64,000 nucleotides of DNA from Diphasiastrum complanatum (lineage: Eukaryota; Streptophyta; Lycopodiopsida; Lycopodiales; Lycopodiaceae): assembly GCA_029204225.1 (NCBI GenBank), contig CM055112.1, forward strand, positions 21,952,578 through 22,016,577. The letters run 5' to 3'. Shown here piece by piece: positions 1-46,773 of this stretch. A program made the position numbers and the translations under genes. Under the pieces are notes generated by a model that was given only the letters and a program-made list of their open reading frames with translations, had not been told where the DNA came from and did not search any database. The first letter of the stretch is position 1, and every line of letters begins with the position of its first letter.

Positions 1-147
1 GTTCCTTCTCCAATCGGCCCATCAAGAAATCTGAGACCCGAGAGGGTTCTTTTCTCTGACGACTCCATCTTGTGATTTGGATAGTGATGTGGCTCAAGGT
101 ATGATGGTCAAGAATGATTGACAATTTATTTTTTCTTTCAACTTTCT

Positions 148-320
148 GAAGTGCTATGAAATGCAGGGTCAGATCATCGAAATTCTCTCTGAAGTGCGAT
201 GGAATGCAGGGTCAGATTGTAGAAACTCTCTCTCTTCAACTCTTTGAAGTGCGATGGAATGCAGAGTCAGATTGTAGAAACACTCTCTCTTCAACTCTCT
301 GAAGTGCGATGGAATGGGTG
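148..320. repeat. 55-bp imperfect tandem repeat
   Basis: Four units begin at 148, 191, 246 and 301, each with a GAAGTGCGATGGAATG-like start (the first reads GAAGTGCTATGAAATG). Units two and three are 55 bp; the first is shortened to 43 bp and the last breaks off after about 20 bp. No coding sense is recognised. It lies upstream of the copia fragment and may be part of the leader or LTR of that element. Confidence 0.8.
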
Positions 321-577
321 CATTTCTGACTTCTTAGCTCTCTTTGAACTCTTTGTAGGCTCAGAGATGAAAACACGATTTCCAGAGACAGCATATAATC
401 TCTGAGTGTCTTCTGGTTGCTACAAACAACGCTTCTTCAATGCATTTGCTTAGATAGTAGTAGAGCATGCCTTAGGAGTAGCATTCATCACTCAGAACTC
501 TGCATTATTCATTCTGCAACTTCTTTAAAAATCAGAATGATGAAGGCAAAATACTCTTCTTCTGGCAGAAATTAGCA

Positions 578-808
578 CTCATTCATTCATTGTAAATGGT
601 AAATCAATAAAGTACTCTCAAAGGGCTTCTCTGTCAACGATGAAGGCCAGAAACTTCTCAAAGGAACCTCCTCTGTCTGCGATGGATGGGCAGAAGAGTG
701 ATACTCATTCATTCATTGTGAATGTTAAATCAATAAAGTACTCTCAAAGGGCTTTTCTGTAGCGATGAAGGCCAAAAACTTCTCCTTTGTCTGCGATGGA
801 TGACAGAA
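578..808. repeat. 126-bp tandem duplication
   Basis: Two units start at 578 and 704 with CTCATTCATTCATTGT and run through a shared AATCAATAAAGTACTCTCAAA block and a GATGAAGGCCA block. Unit two has small deletions. The function is unknown. Position 809-1,224 holds nothing I recognise. Confidence 0.75.
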
Positions 809-1224
809 ACAGATTGTAGTTTGGGATATATGAGGATCTGTACTCAGAGGTATGAGAAATGGCAGGAGCAAACCAATGCTTAGAATCCACTCATGAATAG
901 AGGTGACCTATGCCTACACAAAGAATAATGCAATGATGATGATCTGATCTGTATTCTCAGAAAATAATGAGGGCTTCATAGTTACTTGTACCAATGATCT
1001 GGACAAGTAATTCTCTTTCAAAGGCCTATTCTTATGAAGCTTAGATACAATACACTCTTCAAAGGTGGAGTATTGGTCTCACATCCTATCCTTTAAGAAT
1101 AATAATTTGAGAATGAGACTCTATCACTCATACTTCTTACTGCACAAACATTGTAAGAGTCTCAGTTCACATAATCCCTCAAGAAAACAACATTTCAATT
1201 TATCAAAGAATAAACAACTCTCAT

Positions 1225-1636
1225 GATGGACCTTCATCAAGTCAAAAGCCAAGGAGAACATCAAGGGAAAGACAAGTACCTTCAAGGCTCACATATGATG
1301 CAAAGAGTAAGCAAATAGTTTCTGGAAATTATGTTGCTTTCCTAACCTCTTTTGATAAACTTACAAGTGTAGATGAAGCAAGGAAAGAAGAGAAGTGGAT
1401 CCAAGCAATGGATCTTGAGTATCAAGCTCTTATGAAGAATGGATCATGGAGATTGGTGAAGTTGTCTAAGGACAAGAAAGCTATTGGATGCAAATGGATC
1501 TTCAAGGTGAAGACAAACCAAGATGGATCTATCAACAAGTACAAGGCAAGGTTAGTGGCAAAAGGATATGCTTAACAACAAGGGATTGACTATGATGAGA
1601 CCTTTGCACCCGTGGCAAAGATAGTAAGCATTCGAG
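1225..1636 (+). pseudogene. Ty1/copia pol fragment (start of reverse transcriptase)
   Basis: The translation reads through the linker before the reverse transcriptase and into its first motif, with RLTYDAKSKQ, EKWIQAMDLEYQAL, KAIGCKWIFKVK and KYKARLVAKGYA, ending in DETFAPVAKIVSIRV. It is clearly related to the intact copia element at 47-53 kb, which has GCKWIFKIKTNQDGS and DETFASVAKMVTIR in the same order. A TAA at 1,573-1,575 interrupts the frame directly after GYA. The homology stops at about 1,636, where gypsy sequence begins without a gap. The fragment cannot be active because gag, integrase, most of the reverse transcriptase and RNase H are missing here. Confidence 0.88.
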
Positions 1637-2691
1637 TCGTCCGTGGCCTCAAAGATGAATATAAAGTAGAGGTCCAGAGAAACTCGCCTACTACCCTTGA
1701 GCAAGCTCTCAGATATGCTCAAATCTATGATGATTCAGTGGGTAGGAAGAGGGCGAGACAACAACCACTTTCTGAGCAGCCTTCTCAGAAAGACTTTCAA
1801 TTTAAAAAGAAATTTTTAAAAAGAAAGAAAGAAGATAAATTTAAAGGTGAAGCTCCTCAGAAACGCCCTTCACTCATACAGCCCTTAAAACCAGATGATT
1901 TTGAGAAAGCCAAACAAGAACGTTTGTGCTTTGTGTGTATGGGCAAGGGACACACAGTCAGACAGTGTCCCAAGGAGCCTTTCACTAAAAAAGATAAGAA
2001 AGATAAAAAAACAAGTTCATCTTGTTCAGACTATATGTTTCCCCAGTGACTCGGCAGCTTCCGAGATCAAAGTGTATCATGAAGATCATGAACACTGTTG
2101 CCAGCTGACCTCTGCAATGCTAGCGAGACCCTTCAGCTTTGGGCCGCATGACCTAGTACGTATGCATGGGAAAGTTGGTAACCAGTCAGTAAGAGTCATG
2201 GTTGATGATGGGGCAACTCATAATTTCATCAACCACACCCTGGTTAAAAAGCTTAAACTACCAGAAGTACCTAGTCAGCATAGGTACATAGTTTCATTAG
2301 CTAAGGGTGAAAATAAAAAAATATGGGAAACTATGGTAAGTAAGTTAAATCTTGGTATTCAGGGGTACCAAGATGAAATAAACTTTCAGATAATGCACCT
2401 GGATCGTACAGACATTGTTCTCGGGAGAGATTGGCTCTACAGTTTAGGACCTTCCCTCCACAGAAACTATCAGGAGAACACTCTCAGCTTTCAGTATAAA
2501 GGCCGAGAGATCCAGTTGCATGGGGAGCATGATTTTCCCAATAGCCCTATGGTCTACAGTTCAGAGCTCTGTCAGTTAATCGGAGACGAAGACCATCAGG
2601 TATTCTTATATGACTTTCAGTTTATTCCTGAAGTTTCTATATCCAGTTCTATTCAGCAGAAAATCAGTAAATTAGAAACTTTGTTGTCTAG
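1637..2691 (+). pseudogene. Ty3/gypsy chromovirus gag-protease fragment
   Basis: This segment is a close copy of 25,697-26,730. It encodes the C-terminal part of gag with a CCHC zinc knuckle (CFVCMGKGHTVRQC, near 1,927-1,968), then a retropepsin with the active-site segment VMVDDGATHNFI and the later motif DIVLGRDWLYSLG. A frame change separates the knuckle (frame ending 2,049) from the protease (frame ending 2,704). The knuckle would bind RNA during particle assembly and the protease would cleave the polyprotein. Homology to the second copy ends at about 2,691, before the reverse transcriptase. The 5' side is fused to copia sequence. Confidence 0.9.
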
Positions 2692-3065
2692 AGATCTTAT
2701 GTAACTGTCCTTGTAACAGATACTAAAAGTATAATAAGTTCAAATTAGCAGCAGATATGCTCAAGGTCATAAGATCAAGAATCACTCCACAAGGATTATA
2801 GTTACTCCAGTTGGAATTCAATGCATAAATGATGGAAGATCAAGAGAAGACATGCATACAAAGATGTGACAAATCAGAAAGGCATGAAACCTCTGAATTG
2901 GAAAGGCTGAATGAGCCTTAAAATAATGACGTGCAACAAATACTAAGATGATTAAAATCCACATTTATGATGTATGCAAAGATTTCACATCTCCAATGCA
3001 TGGGACTGCTCGAAAGTGTGTCAAGTTGTTCTGGCCATATCCCAAACAAGTCTTTTCGTACATAC
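2692..3065. other. unassigned sequence 3' of the ORP exons
   Basis: The gypsy homology has ended here and the last recognised ORP exon has not begun (minus strand). I looked for the expected final ORP exon, which carries a Trp-rich segment in plant homologues, and did not find it. Nothing else is recognised. Confidence 0.5.
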
Positions 3066-37912
<34,847 letters not shown>

Positions 37913-38402
37913 CTGGAAAAATTAGATAGAACTCAGTAACTTGACCAAGATGCACCCAATTCCCCAAAAGAAGGGAACATTTCTTCATCGCAAGCTACAT
38001 TTGCAAAAACAACTAGCAACACATAAACAAATTTGAAAGGATATCAAACATGCACCTGGGAAATGTTGTTGCAGACGAAGTTATCCCATTAATATATTAC
38101 TCATTTTTGCAAACATTAATATTTTAATGAGACCATTTTGCACATTTTCTGGCAAAACAATTCAAAATGATGCATACGGAAATGTAAGTAAGGACTTCGC
38201 CTTTCACAGCCCAACAATGTAATTTTTCTAGGTCGCAGTATTTTAAATAGCGACCACTTTACTTGAATGGGAACAAAAGAACAAACACGTTTGGCACTTG
38301 GCCAATTGTTTGGGTACCTTAGAAGTTAGCATTCAGGGTAAGCCTAGATAAAAACCTAGGTGGTGATGGTGACACACAAGATTATAAATCAGTATATTGT
38401 AT
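37913..38402. other. sequence upstream of the first visible ORP exon
   Basis: I searched for the preceding ORP exon here on the minus strand and found no family-like peptide. Nothing else is recognised. Confidence 0.5.
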
Positions 38403-38410
38403 GCTATGAC

Positions 38411-39232
38411 CATAGTTGCAGCGAATCGTGATTCGCTGGGTCTGCGATTCGCGGGTCGCAATTCTGCGAATCGGGATTCGCGACCCAGAATTGCAAAAAA
38501 AAAAATAATTTTTTTTTGTTTTGGAAAAGTAGCTTATTGCTGAATTTTTTTTAGGGGATCAATGGTCAAACCAACGTTTTGCCTCTCAGAAGTGCAGTAG
38601 ATGAGGCACAAACAAATCTTATTTTCAGTAGCTATCCGGTTGTCATTTGCTTTGGTTTTCAGTAAATGTTAATGCTACAATTTGGACTATCAACTGTATG
38701 GATGATGATCACTTTTGCAATTGGTTCACTGGAGATGTGAGTGCAATGTACATATAGTTGGAGGCATAAATATTGGGCCTTTCTCGGCGCGCATTTGGAT
38801 CCCATTTTTATCTATAGGGGGGCGGTGGCATTTTTATCTATAGTGTCTATATAGCAGGAAGCTCTAGGGGGTTTGGGGGACAGTAGCCCCCCGAGAAACG
38901 GGGGGTTCGGGGGGTGGTAGCCCCCCTGTGGGGGGTTTGGGAGGCAACGCCCCCCTACGGCGAGGTTCGGGGGCTACCGATAGACGGTAAGGCCTCTTCA
39001 TGATTTGGCCTTCCAACTCTTCAAGTGAAAACACACTTTTTGGTGTTTCGCACTCGAAACAGTCGGCAGACTACACAATCATATTCCCCTCGATCAGAGC
39101 TTTCATCTAATACCCATATTGCCTAAAAAAATTCAAAAAAAAAAAATCGATTCTACACGATTTTGGGAAAATCCCGAATTGCGAATTGGAATCGCGATTC
39201 GGATCACGATTCCAAATCGCGCTGCAACTATG
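38411..39232 (+). mobile_element. 822-bp hAT-like miniature element, complete
   Basis: Terminal inverted repeats CATAGTTGCAGCG and CGCTGCAACTATG are flanked by a perfect 8-bp duplication GCTATGAC (38,403-38,410 and 39,233-39,240). The arms are built from CGATTCG/CGAATCG words. The interior shares blocks with the copies at 21.3, 30.6 and 31.7 kb, including CACTGGAGATGTGAGTGCAA and AATACCCATATTGCC. Confidence 0.9.
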
Positions 39233-39489
39233 GCTATGACTAATAACTTAACTGAGGGATCACTAATGCTGATTAGATTCCTGCATGCAAGGACTACTGC
39301 ACATACACAGGACTATTCATTCATTATGTGGGCAAAATTTTTTTGGCTTGTCTCATTTTGCTAGAACTTGTGATTGCATAAAAATTGATTGCATGCATGC
39401 CTCCTAGGAAATGGGTGTCAGCTCCTAGTTGCTTCCAGGGCTTCCTAACTCAGGTGCCCACTCCCTCAGTCATTCCTCCAATTTTTCTC

Positions 39490-40500
39490 TAAAGAGAGTG
39501 AAATGCAATCAATTCTTCCTTTGTATTGAATCCTTCCATTGAGGTAGGCAGTAGGGAAAGGGATGCTCTTTTGTCTTTTATCAAGGAGACGCACAACATA
39601 ATTTTTCTTCGTCTTCCTTCTATACATGTTAAAATTTGCCTATGCCATGGGAGGAGTCTAGGAGGCCCAGGTCTCCAAATTGGAAGGGGCGGTGCAGATA
39701 GATGTCCCAAATTCCAATGTAGCATGTTGAGATGGCTATTCCAAAACAATTGTCTACACATCTTGGAGATGAGAATGAGGTAAAAGTTGGGAATGGACCA
39801 GACAAATATAAAGTAGAAGGTGATGATATGCTTGATTGCTATCAGCCTACTAAGAAGTTGAAGGGTGGATAAGTCCTAAGCTTTTATTCTGGAAGAGATT
39901 CTATTGATCCAATCTAATATGGCTCTGTCAATTTGAGAGACACCATAGGGAGACCAAGATAACGAAAGGGGAGGCCATGTTCAAGATATTTCAATCCAAG
40001 CTTTTGTATCCAATCACGGGGGGTGTCATGGAAAAGCACAAGGAGATCATATTTCTGATAGTTTATCTTGAACCCTGCTTAATAATGAAAGGATGATAAC
40101 ATTTTCAAAAGAGAACCATGGTATAGCCTTGAGGTAATTGCCAGGTCATCCACAAGCAGTTTTGAACCCATTGAATAATACCATGTCTACTATTTACAAT
40201 AAGAAGATGAGTCAAAGACTCCATAGTAAATGTAAGAGGAAGGGGGAGAGAGGACATCTTATCTCACTCCATTTACTATGTCTATAGGATAGGTCTAGAA
40301 AAGATGCCTTGAAGATGGATGTGGAATTTAGTTGAGTTTAGTGGGCTTTGGTGAGTTTGATAGAATAGGGAGGAAAGTCCATTTTGTTGTGTTGTAGCAT
40401 GCAAAAATAGAACCAGCTCAAACAATCAAATGCTTTTTCTAGATCGACTATAAAGGGAGCTGCTTTTTCACTATTTAAGTCCAAATATTTAGGATGCTAT
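39490..40500 (-). pseudogene. decayed LINE reverse transcriptase (second lineage)
   Basis: Minus-strand pieces include FIVDLEKAFDC (motif A, near 40,430), SPFLLHLLWSL (motif B), KTACG*PGN-like motif C remnants, DTPRDWIQKLGLKYLEHGLP, FRYLGLPM-like GLPFRYLGLPMVSLK and FGDLGLLDSSHG. This order is typical of L1-type plant LINEs. Many stops are present and no endonuclease is seen. It is clearly different from the LINE at 10.9-15 kb. Confidence 0.7.
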
Positions 40501-41565
40501 CATCTCTTTCTTCATTACTCACATTTGTGATACTTCTTGTTTATCTACATGATGGAGTGAAAAGTTTTTCTTGTTGGTGTTTTATGCAATCTCTTCCTAT
40601 TTAAGTGTAGAGTTGGCTTTGAATGAAGGGATGTAGGATGGAGGCAGGTGTTCCCTTTGCTCTTTGCATAGTAGAATGATCCATGAAGAGCCAAATTGTG
40701 AAGCTTGATTCCTCCTTGTTCTATATTGGTAGAAATGGATCTGTGGCTATAGGGAATGTATAGAAAGCATGGCTAACATCAACATAATTATGTGTGTATG
40801 TGCGTATCTCGCTTTCAGATGATGCTGAAGGTTGATGCATGCATGAATCTACCATGCTATTGTGAGATGACTCTTGTGGCTTCTCTAGTTCCTACCATGA
40901 ACTATGATGTACCAAAACTACCACAGATGTCAGAAGAAAGATTGCAAATGTCATTTGAAGGAAAAAGCGATAGAACTCGTTGGAATACAAGGCAAGAAAA
41001 GTAAGCATCATTTTGAGCACAAGGCCAAGTACTTTGAATGTAAAGTAACACTTTGTTATTACTTTCTTGTAAATAGTACGTGTAACTTTGCATTCTCTTA
41101 TGGAGTGACTTGAATAAGAGGAAATTCTTACTCCTTTATTTATTATTGGTGGAGACTCCCCTCAAAATAGTTAATTTGAGGGCACATGTACCAAGCTTGA
41201 CGTTCGGTGTTGATGGATTAAGAAATAATAAACTTTTGTTTAATGATTGTGAATATGTATGATCTGTTACATAAGGTGACGTGGCTAAAAGGAACATAAT
41301 AAATTGGAGTCTCCATATAATGACCATTTAACAAGGAAAAGAGATTGTAATACAAGGCAATGCACCCGATAGTATTGGTTTGAGAAGTGCCCACCCTTCA
41401 AGGAAAACAGTTGAGAGATTTCAATGATTTGATTTCTTGTTGGTCACAATTTTTCAAAATCATGAAAAGTCCAAAGGAGTCCAAGGTATTGCTAGCATTT
41501 TGTTGAAGTTCTCTACATGTTTTTCAAGAAAGTTATGTAATGGTTTTTCATTCAAGATTCATATA
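40501..41565. other. region without recognised features
   Basis: I see no convincing coding or repeat structure; probably old transposon remnants. Confidence 0.4.
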
Positions 41566-41569
41566 TGAT

Positions 41570-42030
41570 CAAGTATGAAGGAAGTGGTGGTGAAATGGCA
41601 ACTTCAAGAGTTGTTAGGTAAGGCACTTATTCGACCTATGAAGTCACCTTATGGTCCATCCGTATTTCTATTAAAATTAAAGATAGTTCGATGTGGATGC
41701 GCATAGATCATTATGCTCTTTACAAGCCACAATAAAACACATATTCTAAGACTGGAATAGAAGATATCTTTGATAGATTGTCTAAGGTTGTATAGTTCTC
41801 TAAGAAGGACTTGAAAGACTCAGAAGTGGTTATCACTAGATTAGGGTGCCAAAAACTGATATCTTTGAGAGTAGTTTTTAAACTACAAGCATTTTGAGTT
41901 ATCATTATGGCTTTTGGTTTAACTAATGCCCCAGCTACATTCATGGATTCATGAATGAAGCATTTCAGAAGTATCTTGAGACGCTTTTTGAGGTATTCTT
42001 AGATGGTAACGAGACGTAAAAAGATTATTT
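41570..42030 (+). pseudogene. decayed Ty3/gypsy reverse-transcriptase fragment
   Basis: In shifting frames one reads LQELLGKALIRPMKSPYGPS, VFLLKLKI, a DIFDRLSK segment, then MAFGLTNAPATFMD and AFQKYLETLFEVFLD. These match the gypsy RT order I-R-P-S-x-S-P-Y-G...M-P-F-G-L-T-N-A-P-A-T-F. No complete domain remains. Confidence 0.75.
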
Positions 42031-43690
42031 GCTCAAGTAGGAAAGTTTTTCAAAATAGGAGAGCATATGTTGTATGATATTTAACGTTGAGTATATTAGA
42101 CAAATGTTTTTGAGAGAAGGCATAGAAGTAGACTTTAAAAAGTTCCAAGTCATCTAAGAGTGATCTACTACTAGGGATTTGAAGCTAGTAGAAAACCTAA
42201 AGTGTGAGCATGTGTTTATAGCATGAATAAAGTATTTAAGATCTTAGGCTTGGAGTAGCTTTTGGATAGAGAGCTTACGGTAGGGTGGAGAATCAACAAG
42301 CACTCTTCCTTTACGTTTCTATAAAAAAGAAATTGAGATGGTTTGATTTGTGGAGATTGATCTCAATTTGAAAGGAAATTTGCAACCAAGTAAGCTATGG
42401 ATCTTTGCTTTCTGGCTGTTTCGACTAATATCCAAACTAGCCTTGTGGCTTTGGGGATCAAAAAGTGTTTATATTTGTTGGCTAAGAAAACACTGTTGAA
42501 ATATTGCACTAGAATAGTGTTTCAATGAGAATACAAATAAGTGGATTGTTTTTTAAAAAACACAAATAGATTCAATCAAATGACTAGAAATGATGATTGG
42601 CACCTAATTGTTGCAAGCAAAGTTGTGGGAGGGGTGTGCTTGCAAAACTCTTGGCATGCATTTGCAATAGACAATGGATCTCTAGATATGCTTGCTTAAA
42701 ACAAGGTGTCTGATTTTGCAATAACTTTTAAGCATTGAATAAATTTTATAGATTCTTGTTTTCGCGTGCATGTTTGTTCTCATGGAGCCACGGAAGTCTT
42801 CAAACCAAAGTTTGTTTGATATTGGATCTTTCAAAACCCACACAAAGCATTTGCTAAAGAAAGAAAAAATTGATTTTGAGTGCCTTGCGTCACAAGCTTG
42901 AAATATATTTCACTGCTTATTGTGTTGAGTTGGCCAGAATGCCATGCACGAATGATGATATAAGTCTGAAAGCTAGTGTTTCTACAAAAATGTCAAATGA
43001 TGGAATTCCAAAACACAATCTAGCAAAGATACATGATGTATGCATATTGAAAGCCCAATTGGCTATGGTACAGATAGGTTACTAATTTGAACAATATCCT
43101 TGATTGCTTCTAAGAGCAAAGCAATTGAGGAACTAATATATATATGTGGTTGATCATATGTAGATCTTTGGGATGAGTAGTAGTTAATCTACTTTGATTA
43201 TCCCTTAAAAGCTTGAATACATATTGCAAGTAGAAATACGCACGATAGGAAGCACCAACGGATTGAGCCCAATTCCATATGGACTAAATCATCTGCCCGA
43301 GAGAAGGTTGCCTTTTCAAAAGTGGATCTACAACTTGCATGTGCAATGACTTTATTTGTATCTTTTGTTGGTTGACCTACTTGTACAAAACATATCCATT
43401 GCAAGAATAGTTTTTCTTCTAATAGTAAGATTATTTTGTATAAAAAGAATTGCTCAAGTTATGGACTCGGCTCATTACATTTGCCACGTCCATTTACATT
43501 TACTTTACATTATGCATAAGCAGGCCTTGGGCCCTTTTTTATTCATTATTGACACTTGGGTCTTATTATTCATTATTTGGACATTTGGTCATATTACTGG
43601 AGAGTGGGGGCCTTTTTGGAGGGCGCACTATTATCTCTCCCAGTTGGGCCCTTGCCATTGGAAGCTTACTTTTTAGGGCTTCCTGTAGGC
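42031..43690. other. region without firmly recognised features
   Basis: A weak copia-integrase-like stretch is possible on the minus strand near 43,200-43,400 (STFEKATFSRADDLVHMELG), but I cannot confirm it. The last part may be the LTR of the element whose primer site is at 43,849. Confidence 0.4.
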
Positions 43691-43848
43691 TATAAGTAGG
43701 AAATCTGTGTCATTTGTTATTCAACTGATGATATTGATCTCTCTCTTTAGTCTCCTTAATCTCTCTTTCCTGCTTTCTAGGGTTAAGTCTTGCTTATGTG
43801 ATGCTTTCATAGCTTAGCTCTAGATCAGTCGTGGTTGTATTCGTAACT

Positions 43849-43860
43849 TGGTATCAGAGC
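43849..43860 (+). other. primer-binding site (initiator Met tRNA)
   Basis: TGGTATCAGAGC lies downstream of a promoter-like region containing GGCTATAAGTAGG (near 43,690). It marks the 3' end of a 5' LTR that should end within a few bases of 43,848. Confidence 0.8.
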
Positions 43861-46773
43861 ACTTTCCTAATTGTTGAATTTCAAATCTGATTTTCCTGAT
43901 TGGGTGCCTATTTTCCTTGTTGATTTTTTTTTTCTCTCTTTGTTGAGGGCTTTCATCTCTTTGCTTCAGCAACATTTAGCACAATTTGGAGGTAGCGGAC
44001 AGTTAGTGGAAGTACTTCCGCTAAATTTGGCGGCCAGAATAAATATATATATATTTTTGGCATATTATTTTCGGCGCCTAAGTCTAGCTTGTTTGCAAAC
44101 TGTCCAGCGCCCAATTCCCTCATCTCTTTCGTTTGTTTCTCCTTCCATTTTCAGCCCTCTCTTCACTTTTGTTTGCAGGCTGTCTAGCCCCTTCATACTT
44201 GTCACTTTCGTTCGTTTTTCTCTCCATTTGCAGCCATTTTCCACATTTGATTGCGGGCTGTTCAGCGCCCATCTCCACCCTCATACTTGTTGTTTTCTCA
44301 ACCTACTTGAAGGATTATTTTTTCCAACATCTCTTGCAACATTACTTGGTGGCTGTCCAACGCCCCATTTTGCCCCAATACTTGGCAAAATTTCCAGCTC
44401 CAACGCAGTTCCTTGACAAATTTGATCGGTGGTTGTCCATGCACATTTCCAGCAGCTTTCTACAGCCTATACGCAGTTCATTTCGCATAATTTCCAGCTA
44501 CAATGTGGCCCAAAAACATTTTTTTATCTCTATCTGCCCGGTATCTCTTCATTTTACTATTGTTTTCAGAACGCTCTCGTTTGCAGTTGAGGTACTACCT
44601 ACAATATTTGTTACGTCTTTTCATTGGCGTACCTGTTGTGATGACTTATGTCCTCTCCTTCAGTTCGTCCATTTGATTAGCGTCTTGCCTGGCTTAACTT
44701 TCTGCCTGTGGCTGTTGTTTTGTTATTTCCATTCCATTTTGTAGTTTGTGTTGTCCATCGCATTTTTCATTTAGTCTTTCGTTATTTGTTATTAGTTTCC
44801 CTTCCATTTTCGTTTTTCATCGTCGATTTTGTTTTTCACTTTTTCTTCGTTTTCTACGCTCCATTATAAAAAATAAAAATAAAAACCACCCAAATTATTT
44901 GGATCATTGGGTTACGTATTCTTTTCCGTTACTTTTAATTTTATTTTTAATCATGACTTCTGATTTCCGGTCTCTATCCCCTTTATCTTTTTGTTTTTAA
45001 TAGTGATATACCATCTGAACATATGTTCGACAAACGGCTCACATGTCTTCAATATTACTTTGATACTTCTCGGACAACTTGTCCAGGTCCTAATAAGATT
45101 CTTGATGCAATTTTTCTCTTAAAGGGTTTTGCTAGGTTGAAGTGGTTTGACTATGTCCATTCTCATCCGCCTATCTCTGAGTGGCATGACTTTCTACCAG
45201 TACTTCGCCTTTTTATATTTTTCGATGATAATTCTATAATTGTTCCTCCTGTCGCTCTTACAAGTGGTATTATAGGTCTTAAGAGTTCTACTCCTTCTGA
45301 TTCCTCTCGTGAGCATTCTTCCATATGTGAGGTTCCATTTTCTTGTGCAAGACATATAGAGATAGAGTCACACATTTCTTGCGATTCACATGAGGTTGAT
45401 TCACACATTGTCAGCGATACACATCAAGATGACACACAATGTGAGCGAGTTGCCTGATTTACTTGAGATAGTTATTGATCTACATGAGTCGTCATTGTAT
45501 CCCATAGTGAGTCAGAGTCACATATACAGGTTCCTACTGATGCTGATTCACATATACAGGTTGCGGCTGATATGGTCTTTGATATTGATATAGCATGCTA
45601 TGATACTATTGATGATGTTGTTGCATGCTTTGATGGTGCTACCGATGTTGCATGCTATGATATTGTCCCAGGCTTTGATACTGATATAGTATGTCTTGCT
45701 ACTATTCTCGATGTTGCATGCTTTGATATTGTTGTTGAGTACTTTGATGCTACTCATGTTCCTAAGCGCCATGCTATAGATGTTGTCGCCTATGCTCCTT
45801 ATTTCGATATTATTCATGGATCTATGGTTGCTCTTTCAGATGCTTTGGCTACTTCAGTAGATCTCCATATGGCATATGGTTATACATTTCATGATGGTGC
45901 TATTGTATACTCACTAGCTTATTTTGCTGATACCCGTCTAGATGAGTATGCAGTCCTTCTAGATGCATATTTAGGCCAGAACTTATCAATTGATGCTTCT
46001 GTTATTATGTCTACGTATATTGTTCCATTTGTGGATCATATTATTCTACATGCAGGGCAAGAGTATATTTCTTTAGTGGATACAGGCAGTACACATTCAT
46101 TTATTAGCAGTTACATTTCCACCAAGATTCATGCTACACATGTTTCTGCTTGCCAACCTCTCAGTGTTGAGATTGCTCGTTCCCACTCTTTCGTTCTCAG
46201 ATATTTCAGGACTTGGATTATCGCATTGGTGATTTTTTTGGTCAGGCAAATTTCTACATCATTCCTCTGGAGCGCTATGGCATTATTTTTGGTGCAGACT
46301 GGTTCTCTTCACTTGGTACTATTGCTGTGGGTCTCTCTCAGCAGACACTTTCCTTTACTCATGTTGGTCAACATCATTCACTTGTTGGTATTGATTCCCA
46401 AGGTGACTATCAGTTGATCACCGAGAAGCAATTGGTATACACTTTTGGGCTTTTTATGCATTAGAGGTTTTTCACGTGACTGATTCCTTTTTACCTCTTG
46501 ATATTTGGAATTCCTAGTTATTACGTATCGCTTGGATTTCATTTGGACCTATTGCTCATACTACTGCTTCATTTTTAGCTATGGATATATGGCAATTCTG
46601 ATTATTACGTATAGCATGGTTTTCATTTGAACTTGTTGATTGGTGCTGGTTTTTCCATATTATTGATCACCTATGGTGTGGATATCTTGATGATTATGCA
46701 TGTGGCTCTCTATCAGTTCCTTGGATTGTTGCTCACTGTCAGGCTTGGCATATCCTGATGGCTTGGGTTATTG
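43861..46773 (+). mobile_element. LTR element copy A with gag-like and protease domains, no polymerase
   Basis: Downstream of the primer site, this copy aligns with 59.5-63.3 kb in inverted orientation from about 43,945 to 46,773. It has a 1-kb leader (C/T-rich with repeated GCGCCCA and CAGCCCTCTC words), a gag-like ORF, an Asp/Cys repeat, a retropepsin and a tail. Compared with copy B it lacks about 680 bp after the protease, at the join EKQL-VYTFGLFMH near 46,436. No reverse transcriptase, RNase H or integrase is seen in either copy. Its 3' LTR was not found; homology stops at 46,773. Confidence 0.75.
44953..46464 (+). pseudogene. gag-like plus aspartic protease polyprotein, copy A (frameshifted)
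   Basis: The start MTSDFRSLSPL is conserved in both copies. A gag-like part follows (MFDKRLTCLQYYFDTSRTTC, ILDAIFLLKGFARLKWFDYV, PPISEWHDFLPVLRLFIFFD), then a Ser/His/Asp-rich linker (IEIESHISCDSHEVDSHIVS). Next comes a stretch of repeated Asp-Cys units (IACYDTIDDVVACFDGATDV, ACYDIVPGFDTDIVC), and then a retropepsin with LVDTGSTHSFIS (active-site D-T-G at about 46,078-46,086) and YIIPLERYGIIFGADWFSSL. No CCHC knuckle is visible. Frame changes occur near 45,000, 45,450, 45,560 and 46,210. The gag identity is inferred from position and a W-rich helix pattern; the protease is certain. Confidence 0.72.

Noticed and set aside
43198-43404. Possible copia integrase remnant on the minus strand
   Set aside because: RADDLVHMELG is suggestive, but no catalytic triad or zinc finger can be aligned, so I did not annotate it.
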